This document shows positions 1 to 8,687 of a DNA stretch of 64,000 bases, piece by piece. Every line of letters starts with the position of its first letter. Position 1 is the stretch's first letter. This DNA is from Sinorhizobium arboris LMG 14919 (lineage in GTDB: Bacteria; Pseudomonadota; Alphaproteobacteria; Rhizobiales; Rhizobiaceae): assembly GCF_000427465.1 (NCBI RefSeq), contig NZ_ATYB01000014.1, positions 3,165,058-3,229,057 on the forward strand, given 5' to 3'. The position numbers and the translations under genes were made by a program. The notes below the pieces were generated by a model that searched no databases, had not been told where the DNA came from, and saw only the letters and a list, made by a program, of their open reading frames with translations.

Positions 1-544
1 GCGAGATGAGCACCAGCGCCGAACGGCTGCGGACGAGCTCGTCTTCCAGCCACTCGATCGTCGGCAGATCGAGATGGTTCGTCGGCTCGTCGAGAAGCAG
101 GATGTCGGGCGCCGGCGCCAGCACGCGAGCAAGGGCGGCACGCCGCGCCTCGCCGCCGGAAAGGCGCTTCGGCTCCTCCTCGCCGGTCAGCCCCAGATGC
201 TGCAGCAGGTAGACGACCCGATAGGGATCGTCCCCGGGACCGAGGCCAGCTTCCGCATAGGCCTGGACCGTATCGAAACCGTCGAAATCGGGAGCCTGGT
301 GCAGGTAGCGGATCGTCACCGACGGATGCCTGAAAATCTCGCCCGACTGCGGCTCGGCAAGCCCGGCGGCGATCTTCATCAGCGTCGACTTTCCCGAGCC
401 GTTGCGGCCGACGAGACAGATGCGGTCGCCGGGCTCGACCTGCAAGCCCGCACCCGCAAGCAGCGGCGTGCCGCCGAAGGTCAGGAAAATGTCGTCAAGC
501 TTCAGAATGGGAGGCGCCAAGGCATCAGGCTCCGGATAGATCAT
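1..544 (-). CDS. ABC-F family ATP-binding protein (5' part; runs off the window)
   Basis: Reading the minus strand from an ATG at 544 gives an open frame to the window edge, about 181 residues without a stop. It carries a Walker A motif (GRNGSGKST), the ABC signature LSGGEARRAALARV and a Walker B with DEPTNHLDL, the typical ABC-F ending, with no membrane segment. ABC-F proteins of the Uup/EttA type are soluble tandem ATPases acting at the ribosome or on DNA intermediates. Only the first nucleotide-binding domain is visible here, so the subfamily cannot be fixed. The start overlaps the last 20 bases of the thiamine pyrophosphokinase gene, which implies co-transcription. A TTG eight codons downstream is an alternative start. 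Confidence 0.85.
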   Translation of the reverse strand, partial: MIYPEPDALAPPILKLDDIFLTFGGTPLLAGAGLQVEPGDRICLVGRNGSGKSTLMKIAAGLAEPQSGEIFRHPSVTIRYLHQAPDFDGFDTVQAYAEAGLGPGDDPYRVVYLLQHLGLTGEEEPKRLSGGEARRAALARVLAPAPDILLLDEPTNHLDLPTIEWLEDELVRSRSALVLIS

Positions 545-1175
545 AGGGTCGGGCGAGGATGACGGCCCGGCCGGATTTCAGGGTGAAGCGGACCGTACCA
601 TCCGCAATGTTCGAAATGGTGCGCGACGAGCCGAAGGGCAAATGGAAGTCCTTCAGCGGATACCGCACGTTCTCGATCGACAGGTCGTTCAGCTCCGCAA
701 GGCCGAGGATCGAGAAGAGGCTGCCTTTCGGCAGCTCGATCTCCCGCGAACCGGGCAGTAGCGGATAAGCCTCCTCCTCGCCGGAGGTCATCATCACCGC
801 AACACCGCTCTCCGCGAGCGCGACGGTGCCGAGAAGGTGGAGGAAGGCATGATCGCTGCGCGCGCCGCCAAGCCCGCCCGCGAAGACGAGCGAGGTCGCG
901 CCACGCTCAAGGGCCGCTTCGACGGCGATCTCCCCGTCCGTCGCATTCTTGGCGGCCGGATGACGTTCCCGCGGGACGCCGGCGAACTCAGCCAGAAGCG
1001 CCTCGTCCGTGGAATCGAAATCGCCGACCCAGAGCTCGGGAACGATCCCGAGCGTTCTTGCATGGCGCATGCCGCCATCGGCCGCGACGAACCGGCTGCC
1101 TTCGAGCTGTCGAGCAAGCCGGTCTGTCGGCGTCAGCGCACCGCCGAGGAGAATGGTAAAGGGTGAACGGGTCAT
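525..1175 (-). CDS. thiN: Thiamine pyrophosphokinase
   Basis: The product transfers pyrophosphate from ATP to thiamine, giving the cofactor TPP in the cytoplasm. Family features are visible: ILLGGALTPTD near the N-terminus, VAADGGMRHA, the acidic VGDFDST motif, KNATDGEIAVEAA and GGLGGARSDH, followed by a C-terminal TPK B1 domain. The frame opens upstream at 1235, but the family N-terminus begins at MTRSPFTIL, so I place the start at 1175 (216 residues). No strong Shine-Dalgarno precedes it. Converting imported thiamine to TPP fits the thiBPQ importer that diverges just upstream. It lies between the GNAT gene and the ABC-F gene on the same strand. Confidence 0.87.
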   Translation of the reverse strand: MTRSPFTILLGGALTPTDRLARQLEGSRFVAADGGMRHARTLGIVPELWVGDFDSTDEALLAEFAGVPRERHPAAKNATDGEIAVEAALERGATSLVFAGGLGGARSDHAFLHLLGTVALAESGVAVMMTSGEEEAYPLLPGSREIELPKGSLFSILGLAELNDLSIENVRYPLKDFHLPFGSSRTISNIADGTVRFTLKSGRAVILARPYDLSGA

Positions 1176-1250
1176 GGCAGAAGCCCATAGCGCAAAGCAG
1201 CGGCGAAGGAAAAGGGGCGGCGGCTGTTTTGCCAACGCGGGCGGCGCGGA

Positions 1251-1733
1251 TCAGGTTCCGGACGCCGGATCACCCGGGAGCATGCCGTCATAGATGCCGG
1301 GCGTCGAGCCGGCGATCTCCACCGCACCGACGGCGCGGGCGTAGAATTCGGCTGGTCCCACCCCGCCGATGATCGCATAGGCATAGCCGGCGGCACGCAT
1401 GGCAGAGAGGCTTTCGACGAGCAGCGCCTCGCCGACGCCTTTGCCGCGCATCGCCGCGTCCACTCCGGTCGGGCCGAAGAAACCGAGCGCGGTGACGTCG
1501 TGGCAGGCGAAACCGACGATTCGATCGCGACGGTGGGCGATATGGATCCGCGTCGGAGTCGAGGAGAAGGCGGCTTCGGCTTCGCCGGCCCACCCTGCTC
1601 CGAAGCGCTCCTCGATCCAGGAAATGACGACCCGCCGTTCTGCCGCAAGCGCCCGGCGGATACGGATGTCGGAATCAAGGCGGGACGGACGGCCCTCGGG
1701 AAGGGCATAAAGGCGGACGAGCATGTCTGGCAT
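1251..1733 (-). CDS. GNAT family N-acetyltransferase
   Basis: A protein of 160 residues with a GNAT fold signature: a central strand VGFACHDVTALGFFGPTGVD followed by the acetyl-CoA pyrophosphate-binding loop RGKGVGEALL and a C-terminal AYAIIGGVGPAEFYAR stretch typical of small GNATs. The start at 1733 is chosen over the longer frame (1760) because GGAG lies 8 bases upstream on the minus strand. The substrate cannot be told from sequence. It is transcribed toward thiN with a 75-base gap and could be co-transcribed. It diverges from the TPP riboswitch and thiB. Confidence 0.8.
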   Translation of the reverse strand: MPDMLVRLYALPEGRPSRLDSDIRIRRALAAERRVVISWIEERFGAGWAGEAEAAFSSTPTRIHIAHRRDRIVGFACHDVTALGFFGPTGVDAAMRGKGVGEALLVESLSAMRAAGYAYAIIGGVGPAEFYARAVGAVEIAGSTPGIYDGMLPGDPASGT

Positions 1734-1871
1734 GGAATTATCTCCGCTTTCGGCGAACAAACGGGGCCGGCAATTGTTTGGCTCTTAATAGCGCGCCCGA
1801 CGCGCACGGCAAACGTCCGTGCTGAAACTCAGCTTGCCTAAGCCGCCGCCGAAAGCTAAATCTTCTGCTGC

Positions 1872-1969
1872 TCTAACGGGGTGCCCTGGTCGGCTTTCGC
1901 GATCACGGCTGAGAGGCTGCAAGCCAACCCGCGGAACCTGATCCGGTTCATACCGGCGGAGGGATTAGA
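1872..1969 (+). promoter_or_regulatory. TPP riboswitch (THI box) ahead of thiBPQ
   Basis: The conserved aptamer elements occur in order: GGGGTGCC (1878-1885), CTGAGA (1909-1914), GGAACCTGATCCGGTT (1932-1947), and the 3' TACCGGCGGAGGGA. A closing P1 helix can form between TCTAA (1872-1876) and TTAGA (1965-1969). It sits 60 bases upstream of the thiB start. I see no U-tract terminator between aptamer and thiB, so control is more likely at translation initiation (Shine-Dalgarno GGGAGAGG at 2016-2023), as is common in Gram-negatives. High TPP should shut off thiamine uptake. Confidence 0.93.
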
Positions 1970-2029
1970 AGCGATCGGATCGATACGCGCTTTTCCCATG
2001 GCAACAACGACGACAGGGAGAGGTGCGGA

Positions 2030-3058
2030 ATGTCCAGTTCACTTCATCGAAAAATTCTTAGCCGGCTTGCGATCGCCGCAGCCTCGATCGCGGCATTTTC
2101 CGCAAGCGCCGCTGCCGCGGAAAAGACGCTGACGGTCTACACCTATGAGAGCTTCATCACCGAATGGGGACCGGGCGCCAAGGTCGCGGAAGCCTTCGAG
2201 AAAACCTGCGACTGCAAGATCGACTATGTCGGCGTTGCCGACGGGGTCGAACTCCTGACGCGGCTGAAGCTCGAAGGTCAGGGGTCCAAAGCCGACATCG
2301 TGCTCGGCCTCGATACCAATCTAGTGGCGGAGGCCAAGTCGACCGGTTTTTTTGCGCCGCACGGCATCGATACCGCTTCCGTCAAGGTTCCGGGCGACTT
2401 CTCGGACGACACCTTCGTTCCCTATGACTACGGCCATTTCGCCGTGGTCTACGACACCGAGACGCTGAAGGACCCTCCGAAGAGCCTTAAGGAACTCGTT
2501 GAGGGCGATCCGTCGAAGAAGATCGTCATCGAGGACCCGCGGACCTCCACCCCCGGCCTCGGCCTCCTGCTCTGGGTGAAATCCGTCTATGGCGACAAGG
2601 CGGGCGAGGCCTGGGCAGAGCTCAAGGAGCGCGTACTCACGGTCACGCCGGGCTGGTCGGAGGCCTATGGCCTCTTCACGAAGGGCGAGGCGCCAATGGT
2701 TCTCTCCTACACCACCTCACCCGCCTACCACATGGTCGCGGAAGACACCGAGCGGTACCAGGCGGCCCCCTTCGCGGAAGGCCACTATATCCAGATCGAA
2801 GTCGCGGCGCTGACGAAGAATGCCAGAGACCCGGAGCTCGCCCGGAAGTTCCTGGCCTTCATGATCGGCCCGGAATTCCAGTCGATCATTCCCACGACCA
2901 ACTGGATGATGCCGGTGACGGCGACCAAGGAACCTCTGCCGGAAGCCTTCGGCAAGCTCGTCGAACCGCAAACGACGTTCCTCATTCCCTCCGAGGAAGT
3001 CGCCGCCAACCGCAAGGCCTGGATCGACGAATGGCTGGCGGCGATGAGCAGGAACTGA
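2030..3058 (+). CDS. thiB: Thiamine ABC transporter, periplasmic substrate-binding protein
   Basis: A 342-residue exported binding protein. It has a signal peptide (basic start, then a hydrophobic run to about residue 30 ending in SAAAA) and a ThiB-type body beginning [11 protein letters not shown] with the internal motif [10 protein letters not shown]. It binds thiamine, TMP or TPP in the periplasm and delivers it to ThiP. The ATG at 2030 is supported by GGGAGAGG six bases upstream. It is the first gene of thiBPQ, preceded by a TPP riboswitch, which also argues for thiamine rather than iron or spermidine as substrate among related binding proteins. Confidence 0.93.
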   Translation: MSSSLHRKILSRLAIAAASIAAFSASAAAAEKTLTVYTYESFITEWGPGAKVAEAFEKTCDCKIDYVGVADGVELLTRLKLEGQGSKADIVLGLDTNLVAEAKSTGFFAPHGIDTASVKVPGDFSDDTFVPYDYGHFAVVYDTETLKDPPKSLKELVEGDPSKKIVIEDPRTSTPGLGLLLWVKSVYGDKAGEAWAELKERVLTVTPGWSEAYGLFTKGEAPMVLSYTTSPAYHMVAEDTERYQAAPFAEGHYIQIEVAALTKNARDPELARKFLAFMIGPEFQSIIPTTNWMMPVTATKEPLPEAFGKLVEPQTTFLIPSEEVAANRKAWIDEWLAAMSRN

Positions 3059-3065
3059 GGCCGGA

Positions 3066-4697
3066 TTGTCTGGCTCGAATGAAAGCAGGATGACAGTGGT
3101 CGCCGGAGCCTTCGCTCTCGGCGGCATCCTGCTTTTCGTCGGCCTTGCCGCCGCGGCCCTGCTCGCCCAGTCGGCCGGCAGCACCGGCGCTGGTCCGCTT
3201 TTCGACGCTTACATCTGGCGCATCACACGCTTCACGCTGCTGCAGGCGAGCCTGTCGACGTTTCTATCCGTCCTGTTGGCCATCCCCTTGGCCCGGGCCC
3301 TTGCCCGCCGAACTTCGTTCCCTGGCCGGATATGGGTGGTGCGGTTTCTGGCGCTGCCGCTCGGCCTTCCGGCGCTCGTCGCCGCCCTCGGCCTCATCGA
3401 AATCTGGGGACGGCAGGGACTCGTGAACCGGGTCCTTGCGGCGGCCGGGCTGGAGCAGCCGGTCAGCATCTATGGCCTCTCCGGCATTCTGATCGCCCAT
3501 GTCTTCTTCAACATGCCGCTTGCTGCACGCTTGATGCTTGCGGGCATCGAGCGCATTCCAGCCGAATACTGGCGCAGCTGCGCCAATCTCGGCATGGGTT
3601 CCTTTGCCATCTTTCGCTTCATCGAGTGGCCGGTGATCCGCGGATTGCTTCCCGGCATCGCCGGGCTCATCTTCATGCTCTGCGCCACCAGCTTCACGCT
3701 CGTGCTGACGCTTGGCGGCGGGCCGGCCGCCAGCACGATCGAAGTGGCGATCTACCAGGCGCTGCGCTTTGACTTCGACCCGCCGCGGGCAATCGCCCTT
3801 TCGGCGCTTCAGGTCGCCCTCACCGGGATGCTGCTTCTCGTGCTGAAACTGATCGCGCCGGCACCTCGCGAGGGAGAGACGAGCGGCAAAGCCATCCGGC
3901 GTTTCGACGGCGCAACAGGCGTGTCGCGGCTCGCCGACGGGGCTTGGCTGCTGCTCGCCGTCAGTCTCGTCGGCCTGCCATTCGCGGCGATCGCCTATGC
4001 CGGCTCGAAGGCCGACCTCATCCGTCTCCTGGGCGAGCCGGCGTTCCGCCGGGCGCTTGCCATGAGCGCGACGATCGCACTCGTCTCCGCCACGATGTCG
4101 GTCGTCATGACGGCGCTGATGATCCGCGCCGAGCGCCTCGTGCTGTCGCGGCGGCGCCCCGGGGCTGCGGCTCGCCTCTTTGCCGGAGGGATCGGCGCGA
4201 GCACGTCCTTCATCCTGCTCATGCCCCCCGTCGTGCTCGGTGCCGGATGGTTCCTTCTCCTGAGGCCTTTCGGCGACGTCGCCCGTTTCGCGCCGGCGGT
4301 CGTCATCGCCATCAACGCGCTGATGGCACTCCCCTTTGTCCACCGGGTGCTCGCTCCGGCCATGGCGACGCATGCGTCACGAACCGCGCAACTTGCCGCA
4401 AGCCTCGGCATCGGCGGTTTCCATCGCCTGCTGTGGATCGATTGGCCCGGCCTGCGCAAACCGCTTTTCGTCGGCTTCTCCTTTGCCATGGCCCTGTCCC
4501 TCGGCGATCTGGGAGCCGTCGCTCTTTTCGGCTCCGAGGACATGGTTACCCTCCCCTATCTGCTCTATAGCAGGATGGGCAGCTATCGCACCGCGGATGC
4601 GGCCGGACTCGCGCTGGTCCTCGGCCTTATCTGCCTTGTCCTGACGGTGCTCGGCACGGCGGGAGAGGAAAGATCGCCCGAAGGCCAAAGCACATGA
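3066..4697 (+). CDS. thiP: Thiamine ABC transporter permease (fused two-domain)
   Basis: An inner-membrane permease of 543 residues with two homologous halves, each carrying about six hydrophobic segments and an EAA-type coupling loop (YWRSCANLGMGSF in the first half, QLAASLGIGGFHRL in the second). The duplicated architecture is normal for ThiP. The frame opens at a TTG seven bases after the thiB stop, with GAGG just upstream; an ATG at 3090 is a possible alternative but has a poorer ribosome-binding site. The 3' end overlaps thiQ by four bases (ATGA), indicating translational coupling. Confidence 0.9.
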   Translation: MSGSNESRMTVVAGAFALGGILLFVGLAAAALLAQSAGSTGAGPLFDAYIWRITRFTLLQASLSTFLSVLLAIPLARALARRTSFPGRIWVVRFLALPLGLPALVAALGLIEIWGRQGLVNRVLAAAGLEQPVSIYGLSGILIAHVFFNMPLAARLMLAGIERIPAEYWRSCANLGMGSFAIFRFIEWPVIRGLLPGIAGLIFMLCATSFTLVLTLGGGPAASTIEVAIYQALRFDFDPPRAIALSALQVALTGMLLLVLKLIAPAPREGETSGKAIRRFDGATGVSRLADGAWLLLAVSLVGLPFAAIAYAGSKADLIRLLGEPAFRRALAMSATIALVSATMSVVMTALMIRAERLVLSRRRPGAAARLFAGGIGASTSFILLMPPVVLGAGWFLLLRPFGDVARFAPAVVIAINALMALPFVHRVLAPAMATHASRTAQLAASLGIGGFHRLLWIDWPGLRKPLFVGFSFAMALSLGDLGAVALFGSEDMVTLPYLLYSRMGSYRTADAAGLALVLGLICLVLTVLGTAGEERSPEGQST

Positions 4698-5410
4698 GTT
4701 CCATCGCTCTCTCCCTCAAGGGCGTCGAAACAAGCTTCGAAACGACGACGCTCGCCTTCGACTGCGCGGTGCCCGCAGGACAGATCGTCGCCGTCGCGGG
4801 CGCCTCCGGTTCGGGCAAGTCGACCCTCTTCAACATCATTGCCGGCTTCGAGCCACCGGAGCGCGGGGAGGTCCGAATCATCGGCGAGGACATGACCGGC
4901 CGCGCACCGGCGGACCGGCCGGTCTCGATCATCTTCCAGGATCATAACCTCTTCGCGCATCTTGACGTCGCCACCAATGTCGGCTTCGGCATCAGCCCGG
5001 CGCTGCGGCTCGATGCTTCCGACCGGAAGAGGGTCGAGGATGCACTGGTCCGAGTAGGCCTCGGCGGTTTTGGAAAGCGCCTGCCACCGACGCTTTCGGG
5101 CGGCGAACGCCAGAGGGTGGCCCTCGCGCGCGCTTTCGTGAGACACCGCCCTCTGCTCTTGCTCGACGAGCCCTTCGCCGCGCTCGATCCCGGCCTGCGG
5201 GCGGAAATGCGCGCGCTCATCAGCGACCTGCACGATGAGGAAGGCAACACCATACTGTTGATCACGCACCATCCCGATGACGTGAGGTCGCTCGCCGACA
5301 GCGTTCTTTTTCTCGACCGCGGCCGCATTGTCGCTCACGATGAGGCCGATCGTTTTCTCGAACGCCGCGATCTCGCTGCCATCAATCGGTTCCTCGGCAA
5401 TCAAGGATGA
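4694..5410 (+). CDS. thiQ: Thiamine ABC transporter ATP-binding protein
   Basis: A 238-residue ABC ATPase with Walker A GASGSGKST, the Q-loop region IIFQDHNLFAH, signature LSGGERQRVALARA, Walker B LLLLDEPFAALD and the switch histidine in LITHHPDD. It powers thiamine import with ThiB and ThiP. It overlaps thiP by four bases and ends the operon. Confidence 0.92.
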   Translation: MSSIALSLKGVETSFETTTLAFDCAVPAGQIVAVAGASGSGKSTLFNIIAGFEPPERGEVRIIGEDMTGRAPADRPVSIIFQDHNLFAHLDVATNVGFGISPALRLDASDRKRVEDALVRVGLGGFGKRLPPTLSGGERQRVALARAFVRHRPLLLLDEPFAALDPGLRAEMRALISDLHDEEGNTILLITHHPDDVRSLADSVLFLDRGRIVAHDEADRFLERRDLAAINRFLGNQG

Positions 5411-5729
5411 GCACTGTTCGCGGCTTCGATCCGATTCCGGAGAGAACTAAATTCGCCGGCCGCCACAATTTGACCGCCGCGCTGTGCGAGGCGCGGGAGA
5501 CACCAGCGGGTGCCTGGCAAAATTCGCGCACCCGTTGCCGTGATACCACGGGGCAACTATTTCTACTGGGGTCGGCTAGGCAGGCAACGCTGAAATCGGA
5601 TACAGCAGAATCCTGGCTGAAATACCCGCGCCGGTGCACCGCATCCGGCTGAAAAAGTAGGACTTTTCGCCGATTGCGATGATGGCTCTAAGCCGCCGGT
5701 CGCGCCGGCGGATGGGGACGGGCTGAGGC
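5411..5729. other. Intergenic region thiQ to M48 protease gene
   Basis: No convincing gene. Small open frames on both strands show no recognisable motif. A perfect 7-bp dyad (CCGCCGG, 5-base loop, CCGGCGG; 5693-5711) lies just upstream of the protease start without a T-run, so it may be a leader hairpin. No clear riboswitch or terminator for thiQ was recognised. Confidence 0.5.
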
Positions 5730-7241
5730 ATGATAAGGCAGGCAGTCATGAATGGCTGGTTTCCGCGGCGGCATGGAGCCGTGCGCGCACGCGCGCTGGT
5801 TGCATTGGCCGCCACGACGCTCCTGACCGCATGCCAATCGGTTATCGAGCAGACCTACGAGCCGACCGTTTCCCCCTCCTCGAATCCGCAAATCGTCGAG
5901 GAAGTGCAGAAGAACGACCCGCGCGCCCAACTTGGCGCCCGCGAGCATCCGCGCATCGTGGCGAGCTACGGCGGCGAATACCGCGACGCCAAGACCGAGC
6001 GGCTGGTCGCCCGCATCACGGGCGCGCTGACGGCGGTTTCTGAGAACCCGCAGCAATCCTACCGCATCACCATTCTCAACTCGCCGGCAATCAACGCTTT
6101 CGCGCTTCCGGGCGGTTATCTCTATGTCACGCGCGGCCTGCTTGCACTTGCCAATGACGCATCGGAAGTGGCCGCCGTGCTCTCGCACGAGATGGCGCAT
6201 GTGACGGCCAATCACGGCATTCAGCGGCAACAGCGCGAGGAGGCGGAGGTGATCGCCAGCCGCGTGGTGTCCGAGGTGCTCTCCTCCGACCTCGCCGGCA
6301 AACAGGCGCTTGCCCGCGGAAAGCTGCGCCTCGCCGCCTTCTCGCGCAATCAGGAACTGCAGGCCGACGTGATCGGCGTCCGCATGCTGGGCGAGGCGGG
6401 ATACGACCCCTATGCGGCGGCGCGCTTCCTCGATTCCATGGCCGCCTATAGCCGCTTCAGCGCTGTGGATCCGGAGGCGGACCAGAGCCTCGACTTCCTG
6501 TCGAGCCATCCCAACGCGCCGCAGCGCGTCGATCTTGCGCGCCGGCATGCGCGCGCCTTCGGCCCCGAGGGGACGAGCGGCGACCGCGGGCGCGATTATT
6601 ATCTCGCCGGCATCGACGGCATCCTCTACGGCGACAGCCCGCAGGAAGGCTATGTCCGGGGACAGACCTTCCTGCATGGCCAGCTCGGCATTCGATTCGA
6701 CGTGCCCGCGGGTTTCCAGATCGACAACAAGGCCGAGGCCGTGCTCGCCACCGGACCGGGCGAAGTCGCCGTCCGTTTCGACGGCATTGCCGACACGAGC
6801 CGGCGCAGCCTGACTGACTACATCGCCAGCGGCTGGGTGACGGGCCTCAAGCCCGATACGATCCGCCCGATCACCGTCAACGGCCTGGAGGCGGCAACGG
6901 CGCGCGCCTCGGCGGACCGGTGGGATTTCGACGTCACGGTGATCAGGTTCGGCGAGCGGATCTACCGCTTTCTGACGGCCGTCCCGAAGGGCTCGAGCGC
7001 ACTGGAGCCGACGGCGAACCAGTTGCGCACCTCCTTCCGCCGCATGACGTCCGGCGAGATCCAGTCGCTCAAACCGCTGCGCGTCCGCGTCGTCACGGTC
7101 AGGTCCGGCGATACGATCGCGACGCTCGCAGCCCGCATGATGGGCACCGACCGCAAGCTCGATCTTTTTCGCATGATCAATGCGATGCAGATCACTTCCA
7201 CCGTCCGACCGGGCGACAAGGTGAAGATCATATCGGAGTGA
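5730..7241 (+). CDS. M48 family zinc metalloprotease, lipoprotein, with C-terminal LysM-like domain
   Basis: A 503-residue envelope protease. A hydrophobic N-terminal segment ends in the lipobox LTAC (Cys about residue 35), so it should be lipid-anchored in the periplasm. The zinc site HEMAH is at about 153-157, with the downstream glutamate in the NQELQAD motif near 209 and the GYDP loop of M48 proteins. The last 55 residues (VRSGDTIATLAARM to the end) resemble a LysM peptidoglycan-binding repeat. Relatives such as BepA and LoiP degrade misassembled outer-membrane proteins. An in-frame ATG at 5748 is an equally possible start. It converges with the sigma factor rpoH2. Confidence 0.87.
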   Translation: MIRQAVMNGWFPRRHGAVRARALVALAATTLLTACQSVIEQTYEPTVSPSSNPQIVEEVQKNDPRAQLGAREHPRIVASYGGEYRDAKTERLVARITGALTAVSENPQQSYRITILNSPAINAFALPGGYLYVTRGLLALANDASEVAAVLSHEMAHVTANHGIQRQQREEAEVIASRVVSEVLSSDLAGKQALARGKLRLAAFSRNQELQADVIGVRMLGEAGYDPYAAARFLDSMAAYSRFSAVDPEADQSLDFLSSHPNAPQRVDLARRHARAFGPEGTSGDRGRDYYLAGIDGILYGDSPQEGYVRGQTFLHGQLGIRFDVPAGFQIDNKAEAVLATGPGEVAVRFDGIADTSRRSLTDYIASGWVTGLKPDTIRPITVNGLEAATARASADRWDFDVTVIRFGERIYRFLTAVPKGSSALEPTANQLRTSFRRMTSGEIQSLKPLRVRVVTVRSGDTIATLAARMMGTDRKLDLFRMINAMQITSTVRPGDKVKIISE

Positions 7242-7309
7242 GGCGGGGCAGCCGCTACGCCTCTCGGTCGTTCAATGGAGAACTGGCGAGCCCAAGGCCT
7301 GTCCCTTCG

Positions 7310-7348
7310 CCCCGCTTGCGGGGAGAAGCTGCCGGCAGGCGGATGAGG
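7310..7348. repeat. Rhizobial palindromic intergenic repeat, copy 1
   Basis: The core CCCCGCTTGCGGGG followed by GAAGCTGCCGGCAGG and GGATGAGG matches the element at 62712-62779 in order and spacing. It lies between the convergent M48 and rpoH2 genes. Such mosaic palindromes are common in Rhizobiaceae intergenic spaces. Confidence 0.75.
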
Positions 7349-7376
7349 AACGAACAAGCTCGCGAAGCATTGCGCT

Positions 7377-8243
7377 TCAATGCATCGCCGCCGTCAGCGC
7401 GGGCGCCTTGGCGGTCAGCGCCGCACGCAGCTTTTCCAGTGCACGCGTTTCGATCTGCCGCACACGCTCCTTCGATATTCCCAGCGCGACGCCAAGTTCC
7501 TCAAGCGTGGCGCCGTCTTCCGACAGGCGCCGCGCGCGAATGATCTTCATTTCGCGTTCGCTGAGTTCGCCGAGGGCAACCTGCAGCCAGCGGCGGGCGC
7601 GCTCGCCGTCGATCATGTCGCTCACCTGTTCGTCCGGCAAAGGGGCATCGCTTGCCAGGAAATCGAGCCGCGCTCCGCCATCCGAGTCACTGCTGCCGAC
7701 CGGCGCCTGCAGCGACGCGTCGTTGCCGGAGAGGCGTGCATCCATCGTTTGGACGTCAGCGAGGCTGACGCCGAGCGCGGCGGCGATCTCCTCATGCATC
7801 GCCTGCGAGGTCAGTTGCCGGTCGCCCTGTGCAAGCCGCGCGCGCAGCCGGCGGAGGTTGAAGAACAGCGCCTTTTGCGCCGAGCTCGTGCCGCCGCGCA
7901 CGATAGACCAGTTGCGCAGGACATAGTCCTGCATCGAAGCGCGGATCCACCAGGTCGCATAGGTCGAGAAGCGCACTTCCCGGCTCGGCTCGAAGCGAGC
8001 CGCGGCCTCCAGGAGCCCGATGTGCCCCTCCTGCACGAGATCGCCCATGGGCAGCCCGAAGCTGCGGAACTTCGCCGCCATCGCGATCACCAGGCGCATG
8101 TGCGACATGGCGATCTTGTTGCGCGCTTCCTGGTCGTTTTCGTTCCGCCAGGCCTGCGCTAGCGCATGCTCTTCGTCCCGCTCAAGATAGGGCGCTTCCA
8201 TGGCAATCTTGATCATACGCCTGTCTGCTGTGAGGGTCTTCAT
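7377..8243 (-). CDS. rpoH2: RNA polymerase sigma-32-type factor RpoH2
   Basis: An alternative sigma factor of 288 residues. Region 2 is clear (LVIAMAAKFRSFGLPMGDLV, then FSTYATWWIRASMQDYV). The RpoH box is present as QKALFFNLRRLR at about 123-134, which separates it from housekeeping and general-stress sigma-70s. Region 4 ends with LGISKERVRQIETRALEKLR. The start at 8243 is fixed by GGAG six bases upstream rather than the longer frame from 8291. Alphaproteobacteria commonly carry a second RpoH tied to oxidative and stationary-phase stress; the upstream EcfG-type promoter supports that role here. Confidence 0.93.
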   Translation of the reverse strand: MKTLTADRRMIKIAMEAPYLERDEEHALAQAWRNENDQEARNKIAMSHMRLVIAMAAKFRSFGLPMGDLVQEGHIGLLEAAARFEPSREVRFSTYATWWIRASMQDYVLRNWSIVRGGTSSAQKALFFNLRRLRARLAQGDRQLTSQAMHEEIAAALGVSLADVQTMDARLSGNDASLQAPVGSSDSDGGARLDFLASDAPLPDEQVSDMIDGERARRWLQVALGELSEREMKIIRARRLSEDGATLEELGVALGISKERVRQIETRALEKLRAALTAKAPALTAAMH

Positions 8244-8262
8244 CGATTGCTCCGTAGCTGGC

Positions 8263-8321
8263 GCCGAACGCCATTTCACGATTGACTCCAAACGCCGAGC
8301 GCCCTCTTTTCAGCGTTCGGC
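8263..8321 (-). promoter_or_regulatory. Dyad in the rpoH2 leader next to the ribosome-binding site
   Basis: A perfect 9-bp inverted repeat, GCCGAACGC (8263-8271) and GCGTTCGGC (8313-8321), encloses 41 bases. It ends 19 bases before the rpoH2 ATG, abutting the Shine-Dalgarno region. In the predicted 200-base leader it could form a long-loop hairpin affecting translation. The structure is seen; the function is inferred. Confidence 0.45.
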
Positions 8322-8453
8322 AACGGGACGGGTGGCGCTGGTTGACGAAACGACAGGGCGCCCTAAATGGAAGAATACGAACCTGAGACGTGAGGAAATC
8401 ACGGGACCAAGATCGCTCGGCAGCACAGGCAAAGACCTCCCTGCCGGGAGTGT

Positions 8454-8480
8454 TAAACGTGCGTGGGCGCGAAAAGTTCC
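8454..8480 (-). promoter_or_regulatory. EcfG/RpoE2-type promoter of rpoH2
   Basis: On the minus strand, GGAAC (8480-8476) is followed after exactly 16 bases by CGTTTA (8459-8454). This matches the alphaproteobacterial general stress sigma (EcfG, called RpoE2 in S. meliloti) consensus GGAAC-N16/17-CGTT. It would give a leader of about 200 bases before the rpoH2 start at 8243 and place rpoH2 in a sigma cascade. Confidence 0.7.
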
Positions 8481-8630
8481 GCGGGCGGTAGCGATTATTG
8501 ATTGTGGAGAGAACGCCTTCACGACGCAATGATTGTATCGGCGCGTCGCATTGCGCCGCGATCGGGGGTTCGAGAGCGCGTCTCCGGAGCGCCGTGCGTA
8601 CGAATGGACGCACTAAGGAACAGATCCAAC

Positions 8631-8665
8631 AAAAAAGCCCGGCCTCTGTGTGGCCGGGCTTTTTC
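8631..8665 (-). terminator. Rho-independent terminator downstream of carD (bidirectional)
   Basis: The stem AAAAAAGCCCGGCC / GGCCGGGCTTTTT encloses a 7-base loop. Its T-run on the minus strand lies 25 bases after the carD stop. The A-run on the other side would let it work in both directions. Confidence 0.9.
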
Positions 8666-8687
8666 GGTTGCTTCTACGCAAAGGCGC

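Noticed and set aside
1245..1262. GGAACCTGATCCG on the minus strand before thiN, resembling the TPP riboswitch core
   Set aside because: It is the coding end of the GNAT gene, and the other aptamer parts (CTGAGA, GGGGTGCC, AGGGA) are absent.
5407..5652. 81-codon open frame downstream of thiQ
   Set aside because: No ribosome-binding site, no recognisable family, atypical composition; more likely non-coding.
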